A stretch of 64,000 nucleotides of DNA from Bradyrhizobium diazoefficiens USDA 110 (GTDB lineage Bacteria; Pseudomonadota; Alphaproteobacteria; Rhizobiales; Xanthobacteraceae). This document shows positions 58,232-64,000 of the stretch, one piece after another. The stretch's first letter is position 1. The number at the start of each line of letters is the position of its first letter. The stretch spans positions 5,256,001-5,320,000 of the forward strand of contig NC_004463.1 in NCBI RefSeq assembly GCF_000011365.1, in the 5' to 3' direction. The notes under the pieces are model-generated. The model ran no database searches. It was not told the origin of the DNA and was given only the letters and a program-made list of their open reading frames with translations. Made by a program: the position numbers and the translations under genes.

Positions 58232-59209
58232 ATGAATCGCCGCCAGTTTCTTGCTTCCAGCGCCGCCCTCCTCGCCGTTCGCCCATCTTTTGCGCAGGAG
58301 GGCCCGTTCCGGACAAAATATTTCCCCATCAATGCCGGGATCGGCCTGCACGACCTCGCGCCAGCCCCCGACGGCACGGTCTGGTTCACCGCGCAGGGCA
58401 AGGGCATGCTCGGCAGGCTCGATCCGAAGGATGGCACCTTCAAGACCGTCAGCCTTGGCCAGGGCGCCGCGCCGCACGGCGTGACGATCGGTCCCGATGG
58501 CGCGCCCTGGATCACCGAGGGCGGCCAGAACGCGATCGCGCGGGTCGATCCCGGCGATCTCAAGGTCACGCTGTTCCGCCTGCCGGAGAAATTCGCCTCC
58601 GCCAATCTCAATACCGGCGTGTTCGACAAGGACGGCACCTACTGGTTCACCGGACAGTCCGGCTATTACGGCCGGCTCAAGCCGAAGTCTGGCGAGATGG
58701 ACGTGTTCCGGGCGCCCAAGGGCGTCGGCCCCTACGGCATCACCGTGACGCCCAAGGGCGACGTCTGGTACGCCTCGCTCGCCGGCAGCTATATCGCGAA
58801 GATCGATCTTGCGACCGGCAACGCCAATGTGGCCGAGCCGCCAACGCCGAGCCAGGGATCGCGGCGCGTCTGGTCGGATTCGAAGAGCCGGATCTGGGTC
58901 AGCGAATGGAACAGCGGCCATGTCTCGGTGCACGATCCCGCTGACGGTTCCTGGAAGACCTGGAAGCTGCCGGGCGAGCGCCCCCGCACCTACGCCGTCT
59001 ATGTCGACGACAAGGACAAGGTCTGGCTGACCGATTTTTCCGCCAATGCCATCGTCCGCTTCGATCCCATGACCGAAAAATTCAACGTCTTCACCAGCGA
59101 CAAGCCGAATGCCAATGTCCGCCAGCTCGACGGCAGGCCGGGCGAGCTCTGGGGCTGCGAGTCCGGCAACGACCGCATCGTCATGATCCAGACAATCGCG
59201 ACCGGTTGA
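58232..59209 (+). CDS. Virginiamycin B lyase-like beta-propeller protein, exported
   Basis: A 325-aa protein with a twin-arginine-like signal peptide (MNRRQFLASSAALLAVRPSF) and six or seven propeller repeats with the Vgb pattern (DGTVWFTAQGKGMLGRLDPK, DGAPWITEGGQNAIARVDPG, DKVWLTDFSANAIVRFDPMT). Vgb cleaves streptogramin B; exported relatives more often serve unknown functions. It may bind a ligand rather than act as a lyase. Divergent from eno. Confidence 0.85.
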   Translation: MNRRQFLASSAALLAVRPSFAQEGPFRTKYFPINAGIGLHDLAPAPDGTVWFTAQGKGMLGRLDPKDGTFKTVSLGQGAAPHGVTIGPDGAPWITEGGQNAIARVDPGDLKVTLFRLPEKFASANLNTGVFDKDGTYWFTGQSGYYGRLKPKSGEMDVFRAPKGVGPYGITVTPKGDVWYASLAGSYIAKIDLATGNANVAEPPTPSQGSRRVWSDSKSRIWVSEWNSGHVSVHDPADGSWKTWKLPGERPRTYAVYVDDKDKVWLTDFSANAIVRFDPMTEKFNVFTSDKPNANVRQLDGRPGELWGCESGNDRIVMIQTIATG

Positions 59210-59260
59210 CGGCAGCTTCAATTGCGTCCATCCCGGCATCCGCAAAAGGATGTGACGACG

Positions 59261-59713
59261 ATGGCGAAAAAATCCCTCCAGCTCGGCCGCGCGGTCGAAT
59301 GGCCGCACACCCCGGAAGAAGCCCAGCTCGACCGCGTGCCCAATCCGCAAAAGGGCACCGACTATCTGGTGCGCTTCACCGTGCCGGAATTCACCTCGCT
59401 GTGCCCGGTCACAGGACAACCGGATTTCGCGCATCTGATGATCGACTACGCACCCGGCCCATGGCTGCTGGAGTCGAAATCGCTGAAACTCTACATCGCG
59501 AGCTTCCGCAATCACGGCGCCTTCCACGAGGATTGCACCGTGATGATCGGCAAGCGCATCGCCTCGGAGATCAAACCGAAATGGCTCCGCATCGGCGGCT
59601 ACTGGTATCCGCGCGGCGGCATCCCGATCGACGTGTTCTGGCAGACCGGCCGCGTGCCGAAGGGCCTGTGGGTGCCGGAGCAAGGCGTCGCGCCCTATCG
59701 CGGGCGGGGCTAG
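59261..59713 (+). CDS. queF: NADPH-dependent 7-cyano-7-deazaguanine reductase
   Basis: A 150-aa type I QueF that reduces preQ0 to preQ1 in queuosine synthesis. The catalytic Cys is in [20 protein letters not shown], with the substrate-binding [20 protein letters not shown] and [12 protein letters not shown]. The ATG at 59261 is preceded by AAGGA. 51 bases after the Vgb-like gene and 16 bases before the ModA-like gene. Confidence 0.95.
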   Translation: MAKKSLQLGRAVEWPHTPEEAQLDRVPNPQKGTDYLVRFTVPEFTSLCPVTGQPDFAHLMIDYAPGPWLLESKSLKLYIASFRNHGAFHEDCTVMIGKRIASEIKPKWLRIGGYWYPRGGIPIDVFWQTGRVPKGLWVPEQGVAPYRGRG

Positions 59714-59729
59714 CTGGAGACCAACGACG

Positions 59730-60539
59730 ATGAAATCGACATCAGACAAATTTCGCGGCCTTGTCCTGAACCTTTCCTTGGGCCTTCTGGGCGTCCTGTG
59801 GCTGACCGGCGCGTCCGACGCGGCCGAGGTCCGGGTGATGATTTCCGGCGGTCTGACAGCGGCCTATCAGGCGCTCGTGCCGGAGTTCGAGAAAGCCACC
59901 GGCAACAAGGTGCTGACCGCGTTCGGGCCTTCGATGGGCACCACCACCAATGCGATCCCGGTCCGGCTGGAGCGGGGCGAGCCGGCCGATGTCCTGATCA
60001 TGGTGGGCTATGCCCTCAACGACCTCGCCAGCAAGGGCAAGGTCGTTGCCGGCAGTCAGGTCGATCTGACCAGATCGCCGATCGGGATTGCCGTCAAGTC
60101 GGGCGCGCCGAAGCCGGACATCAGCTCGGTGGAAGCCGTCAAGCGTGCGCTGCTGGCGGCGAAGACGATCGCCTATTCGGACAGCGCCAGCGGCGTCTAC
60201 GTCTCGACCGAGATGTTCGACAAGCTTGGCATTGCCGATGTCATGAAGGACAAGGCGCGCAAGATTCCGGCCACGCCGGTCGGCGAGATCGTCGCGCATG
60301 GCGAGGCCGAACTGGGCTTTCAGCAGATCAGCGAATTGAAGCCGGTGAAGGGCATCGATATCGTCGGACCGCTGCCGAGCGAATTGCAGAAGATCACGAT
60401 CTTCTCAGCCGGCATCGCGACCGTTTCGAAGGAGCCCGAGGCTGGCCGGGCCTTGATCAAGTTCCTCGCCTCCCCCGCTGCTCGCGACACGATCATTGCG
60501 AGCGGCATGGAGCCGATCGCTGCCGGTGGAGCGAATTAG
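59730..60539 (+). CDS. ModA-like periplasmic substrate-binding protein
   Basis: A 269-aa exported protein: signal peptide (LVLNLSLGLLGVLWLTGASD), then a molybdate-binding-like fold (EVRVMISGGLTAAYQALVPE, TNAIPVRLERGEPADVLIMV, YSDSASGVYVSTEMFDKLGI). It resembles the ModA/extracellular binding protein group; the ligand is not known. No ABC permease/ATPase genes are adjacent. Converges with the glutaminase gene. Confidence 0.85.
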   Translation: MKSTSDKFRGLVLNLSLGLLGVLWLTGASDAAEVRVMISGGLTAAYQALVPEFEKATGNKVLTAFGPSMGTTTNAIPVRLERGEPADVLIMVGYALNDLASKGKVVAGSQVDLTRSPIGIAVKSGAPKPDISSVEAVKRALLAAKTIAYSDSASGVYVSTEMFDKLGIADVMKDKARKIPATPVGEIVAHGEAELGFQQISELKPVKGIDIVGPLPSELQKITIFSAGIATVSKEPEAGRALIKFLASPAARDTIIASGMEPIAAGGAN

Positions 60540-60549
60540 GCCCGGCCTC

Positions 60550-62424
60550 CTAATACGCGCTCAGCAGGTCGACCTTGGCATTGGCCGCCACCAGCCGCCG
60601 CGCCAGGATTGCGGCGAGGTTGCGCATGATCTTCAGCGCGGTCTCCGGGTGCAACCGGCGGTAATCGGCAAAGCTGTCGAGCGGCAGTTCGAGGCAGGCA
60701 ACGGGCGTATCGGCAAACACGTCGGCGCTGCGGGTTCGCTCCAGGATCGCCATCTCACCGAACTCCATGCCGGGACCGAGCGAGGCCAGCCGAACGCCGC
60801 TCCGCAGCTTCACGCTGACCATGCCGCTCTGGAGGAAGAACAGCGAATTGGCGGGCGCGCCGGCGGCGATGACGCGCTGGCCGGCCGTGTAGTGCCGCGT
60901 GGTCGAGAGTTTGACGATGGCGGCGATCTCGTCGGTGTCGAGCTCGGCCAGCAAGGCCTGCTCGCCGAGATGCACGCTCTCCTTCACGTCGGTGAAGCCG
61001 CCGAAGCGATAGATCACCTGGTCCTCGGCCCATTCGATGGCATCGTCGAGCAGCGCGAAGCGGCGCAGCCGGCGTGGATCCCCCGTGCGCGCGGCGATCG
61101 CGGCCCAGACCGCGGAGGCCTCCTCGAGGCCGGACAGAATCGTGGTGACGTTGGCATTGCCGAGCGCCGTCAGCGTCTCGCCCAGAAGCTCCGCACCGGC
61201 CGCGGTGATGTCGGGCACGCGGCGGAAATCGATGATCAACAGCGGCGCGTTCGGCGGCTCACTGGTCAGTCTTCGCGTGACGTAATCGATGGTGCCGAAA
61301 TTCAGCGCGCCGACGAGCTCGACGATGCGGATGTCGCTGTGACGCTCGTCGAGAATCTGCTGCTCGTGCGGCTGGCGGCTGCGGCGCGAGGAGATGCCGT
61401 AGACGTCGTAATCCGCCATGACGCTGGTGCGGACGTCAGCATTGCGGTTGAGCATGTGCAGGTCAAACCGCGCCGACAGTGCCTCGCAGACTTTCAAGCC
61501 GCGCACGCTGTTGAAGTGATTGTCGAGCAGCGGCGAGAAGGTGCCCAGTCCCAGTTGCGAGGGCAGCGCCGCGACGATGCCGCCGCCGACGCCGCTCTTG
61601 GCGGGGATGCCGACGCGATAGGTCCACTCGCCGGCATAGTCGTACATGCCCGAGCTCGTCATCACCGACAGCGTGCGGGCGACGATGTGCGGCGTGATCA
61701 CCTGCGCGCCCGTCACCGGATTGATGCCGCGATTGGCGAGAGTTGCCGCCATCACCGCCAGATCGCGCGCCGTCACCAGGATCGCGCATTGGCGGAAATA
61801 GACGTCGAGCACCGCGTCGACGTCATCCGGCAGCACCGCGTAATTGCGGAGCAGCCACGCGATCGCGCGGTTGCGGTTGCCGGTCGCGGTCTCCGAGGCA
61901 TGCACGGCCTCGTCGACGCCGAGCTCGCGCCCGGCGAACTCGCTGAGTTTTGAGCGGACACGCTCGAAAGCACCCTTGCCGTCCACCTCGTAGATCAGGC
62001 CCGAGCAGGCAATCGCACCGGCATTGACCATCGGGTTGAAGGGACGGTTGTCGTTGGTGAGCCGGATCGAATTGAAGGCTTCGCCGCTCGGCTCGACGCC
62101 GATGGTGGCCGAGACGCGCTCCTCGCCCACCGTCTCCAGCGCCAGCGCGAACACGAAGGCCTTCGAGACCGACTGGATCGTGAACGGCACCGCGCTGTCG
62201 CCGACCTCGTAGACATGGCCGTCGATGGTGACGAGCGCGATGCCGAAATGATCGGGGTTGGCGCGCTTCAGCTCGGGAATGTAATCGGCAAGCTCGCCCG
62301 AACTGTCGCCCCTGAACTCCTCGTGGCAATCGGTCAGGAAACGCCGCAGTGGCGGCCTGGTGGGATATCCGGCCGACCGGGTCGCGCCGGCTACGCTGGG
62401 CAAACGGATGGGCTGGGTGTCCAC
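60550..62424 (-). CDS. glsA: Glutaminase fused to STAS and cyclic-nucleotide-binding domains
   Basis: A 624-aa protein in three parts. Residues ~20-320 are a serine-dependent glutaminase hydrolysing glutamine to glutamate (Ser-x-x-Lys at ~85-88 in FTIQSVSKAFVFALALETVG; NPMVNAGAIACSGL; the YRVGIPAKSGVGGGI loop). Residues ~350-460 form a STAS domain (IRIVELVGALNFGTIDYVTR, LLIIDFRRVPDITAAGAELL). Residues ~480-615 form a cyclic-nucleotide-binding domain (ITHYTAGQ-like YTAGQRVIAAGAPANSLFFL, LGPGMEFGEMAILERTRSAD). The tail domains suggest control by cAMP or cGMP; their presence on glutaminase is seen in some Bradyrhizobium/Rhodopseudomonas-type proteins by recollection. Confidence 0.92.
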   Translation of the reverse strand: MDTQPIRLPSVAGATRSAGYPTRPPLRRFLTDCHEEFRGDSSGELADYIPELKRANPDHFGIALVTIDGHVYEVGDSAVPFTIQSVSKAFVFALALETVGEERVSATIGVEPSGEAFNSIRLTNDNRPFNPMVNAGAIACSGLIYEVDGKGAFERVRSKLSEFAGRELGVDEAVHASETATGNRNRAIAWLLRNYAVLPDDVDAVLDVYFRQCAILVTARDLAVMAATLANRGINPVTGAQVITPHIVARTLSVMTSSGMYDYAGEWTYRVGIPAKSGVGGGIVAALPSQLGLGTFSPLLDNHFNSVRGLKVCEALSARFDLHMLNRNADVRTSVMADYDVYGISSRRSRQPHEQQILDERHSDIRIVELVGALNFGTIDYVTRRLTSEPPNAPLLIIDFRRVPDITAAGAELLGETLTALGNANVTTILSGLEEASAVWAAIAARTGDPRRLRRFALLDDAIEWAEDQVIYRFGGFTDVKESVHLGEQALLAELDTDEIAAIVKLSTTRHYTAGQRVIAAGAPANSLFFLQSGMVSVKLRSGVRLASLGPGMEFGEMAILERTRSADVFADTPVACLELPLDSFADYRRLHPETALKIMRNLAAILARRLVAANAKVDLLSAY

Positions 62425-62529
62425 GGTCTCACACCTCGGTTTGCCCAGAATAAAAGCAATTCGTGTGCCATGTATACGGAGCCGACGGTGTCGTGGTGGG
62501 GCGATCCCCCTTAAGGACCGAATAAAATC

Positions 62530-63735
62530 TCAGCGCGCGTCGGCTGGTGCACGCGGCTTGAGCAGCCGAGCACAGACGATGCCGAGGACCACCATGATCG
62601 CGGCGCTCACAAACAGCGTCGGCACCTTGCCGGCGTGTTGCAGGCCGAAGCCGTAGGCGAGCGGCCCGACCGTCTGTCCCATGAAGAAGAAGAACGAATG
62701 CAGCGACAGCGCGGTGGCGCGCGCCTCGACCGAGAGCTCGCTGGCGAACACCTGGAGGCAGCCATGGGCGATGTAGAAGCCCCAGCCCATGACGATGAGA
62801 TTCAGCGCCTGCACCTCCCAGCGCGGACCGAAGGCCACGGCGACGAGCTGCGAGGCCACCAGCGTCATGCCCGCGATCATCATTCCCTTCATGCCGAGCC
62901 ACGGCAGCAGGCGCGACACCGTCAGCGTGTAGAACAGGCCGCCGACCGCGAAGCCCGCGATGACGATGCCGGCGATCGAGAGCGAGGTCTGGCCGAGCTC
63001 GAACAGGAACGAGGCGATATAGGGAAACAGGCCGAGCACGCAGCAGCCTTCGACGAACACGGCCGAGTAGCACACATAGGCGTTGGGGTTGGTGAAGATG
63101 GTGCGATAGCCGGCCTTCAGCGCCGACAGGCTCGTCTTCGGCGGATGCTTGACCTTGGCGCCGCGAAAGCCGGCGGCAACCGCGATCGATGCAACGATCA
63201 CGAGCACGCCGAGCACCGCCAGCACGCCGCGCCAGCCGAGGAAATCGCCGATCAGGCCGGAGGCCGAGGCACCGAGCAGATTGCCGGTCATGGCGCCGGC
63301 GAGCGTGCGGCTGATCGCGACCTGCCGCTTCTCCGGACCGACCAGATCGCTGGTCAGGCTGAGCGCCACCGGAAACACGCCGCCCGAGCCGATGCCGGCA
63401 AGGATGCGGGTCGCAAACAGAACCGAAAACGAGGTCGAGAGCGCGCCGAGAATATTGGCAAGCCCGAGCAGCGCGAGGCAGCCGATCATCAGCCGCGTCT
63501 TGCCGAACAGATCGGCGGCGGCGCCGACGATCGGCTGGATGATCGAGAAGGTGAAAGCGAACACCGCGGCAAAGCCCGCGGCGGTCGCGATGCTGACGCC
63601 AAAATCCTCGGCGACGTGCGGCAGCACCGGGTCGAGCGCACGCGCCGACAACGCCGCGGCGAAGCTGGCGCCGGAGATGACGTAGAGCGCGGCCGGCAGA
63701 CCGTGATCGTGCGGCCGCGCCTCGCCTTGCTGCAT
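62530..63735 (-). CDS. Major facilitator superfamily transporter
   Basis: A 401-aa 12-helix MFS protein. The conserved loop 2-3 motif appears as GAAADLFGKTRLMIGCLALL, and NLLGASASGLIGDFLGWRGV is the loop 4-5 motif C-like segment typical of drug/proton antiporters. The substrate is unknown. Its ATG overlaps the kdsA stop (TGATG), so the two are co-translated. Confidence 0.9.
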   Translation of the reverse strand: MQQGEARPHDHGLPAALYVISGASFAAALSARALDPVLPHVAEDFGVSIATAAGFAAVFAFTFSIIQPIVGAAADLFGKTRLMIGCLALLGLANILGALSTSFSVLFATRILAGIGSGGVFPVALSLTSDLVGPEKRQVAISRTLAGAMTGNLLGASASGLIGDFLGWRGVLAVLGVLVIVASIAVAAGFRGAKVKHPPKTSLSALKAGYRTIFTNPNAYVCYSAVFVEGCCVLGLFPYIASFLFELGQTSLSIAGIVIAGFAVGGLFYTLTVSRLLPWLGMKGMMIAGMTLVASQLVAVAFGPRWEVQALNLIVMGWGFYIAHGCLQVFASELSVEARATALSLHSFFFFMGQTVGPLAYGFGLQHAGKVPTLFVSAAIMVVLGIVCARLLKPRAPADAR

Positions 63736-64000
63736 CAGCGCGGGTTCTTTGCGAGCGCGTCGAACGCCATCAGCCTGCGGATCAGACCCTCGAACTCGCG
63801 CAACGGCACCATGTTGGGGCCGTCGGAAGGCGCGCTATCGGGATCGGGATGGGTCTCGATGAAGACGCCGGCGACACCGACCGCGACCGCCGCCCGCGCC
63901 AGCACCGGCACGAATTCGCGCTCGCCGCCGGAGGACGTCCCCTTCCCGCCCGGCTGCTGCACCGAATGGGTGGCGTCGAAGATCACGGGCGCACCGGTGG
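63735..64000 (-). CDS. kdsA: 3-deoxy-D-manno-octulosonate 8-phosphate synthase, C-terminal fragment
   Basis: The last ~88 codons of KdsA, running off the right edge. The C-terminus [20 protein letters not shown], then [40 protein letters not shown], is the KDO8P synthase signature. The enzyme joins arabinose-5-phosphate and phosphoenolpyruvate for lipopolysaccharide. In alphaproteobacteria kdsA is usually close to eno; here 5.7 kb of other genes separates them. Confidence 0.93.
   Translation of the reverse strand, partial: TGAPVIFDATHSVQQPGGKGTSSGGEREFVPVLARAAVAVGVAGVFIETHPDPDSAPSDGPNMVPLREFEGLIRRLMAFDALAKNPR

Overview
The window is about 64 kb of GC-rich chromosome from an alphaproteobacterium, most likely Bradyrhizobium or a close relative in the Nitrobacteraceae. 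This rests on gene order (surE, serS, tatCBA, scpBA, nagZ, SPOR protein, argS, dgt, erpA in a row; a pdhA-pdhB-pdhC-lpdA operon with FtsB and enolase nearby), on an ExoR-type Sel1 protein, on many histidine kinases and FixJ-like regulators, and on the short palindromic intergenic repeats typical of that genus. No database search was possible, so family names come from recognised motifs and memory of the families.

Layout. 1-19.2 kb is mostly core: the 5' end of pcm, a single-domain receiver, surE, serS, the Tat translocase, the ScpA/ScpB segregation proteins, NagZ, a SPOR-domain protein, argS (carrying an apparent one-base frameshift), dgt, ErpA, a membrane hybrid kinase, exonuclease III, ExoR and IlvD. 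19.2-20.5 kb is non-coding and holds two repeat families, one with extensive predicted stems. 20.5-23.7 kb is a B12-controlled unit: a cobalamin riboswitch, a TonB-dependent receptor and a small membrane protein. 23.7-30.6 kb holds several small hypothetical or Cys-rich proteins around a membrane class III nucleotide cyclase and a soluble lytic transglycosylase. 31.0-34.6 kb is a PAS-rich kinase with a FixJ-like regulator and a lone receiver. 34.7-37.1 kb has a Bug-type solute-binding protein and a threonine-synthase-like enzyme.

37.3-43.7 kb is the pyruvate dehydrogenase operon, read on the minus strand as pdhA, pdhB, a DUF5076-like protein, a nucleoside deaminase, pdhC, a small membrane protein and lpdA. 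From 43.9 to 56.6 kb the pdhA/ftsB/eno neighbourhood is interrupted by two blocks: an aldehyde dehydrogenase with an unusual AcoR-like regulator, and a 9.6-kb block with an FMN reductase, a Tat-exported metallo-beta-lactamase-fold protein, an AraC/SDR pair, a quinone-oxidoreductase-like enzyme and two genes I cannot assign (251 and 1146 aa). Enolase follows, then a Vgb-like lyase, QueF, a ModA-like binding protein, a glutaminase fused to STAS and cyclic-nucleotide-binding domains, an MFS transporter, and the C-terminal part of KdsA running off the end.

The best candidates for undescribed biology are the 1146-aa/251-aa gene pair, the structured repeat at 19.8-20.4 kb, the unassigned membrane protein of the B12 unit, and the AcoR-like regulator that lacks its AAA+ domain. 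No CRISPR array, rRNA, tRNA, phage or intact insertion sequence was seen.
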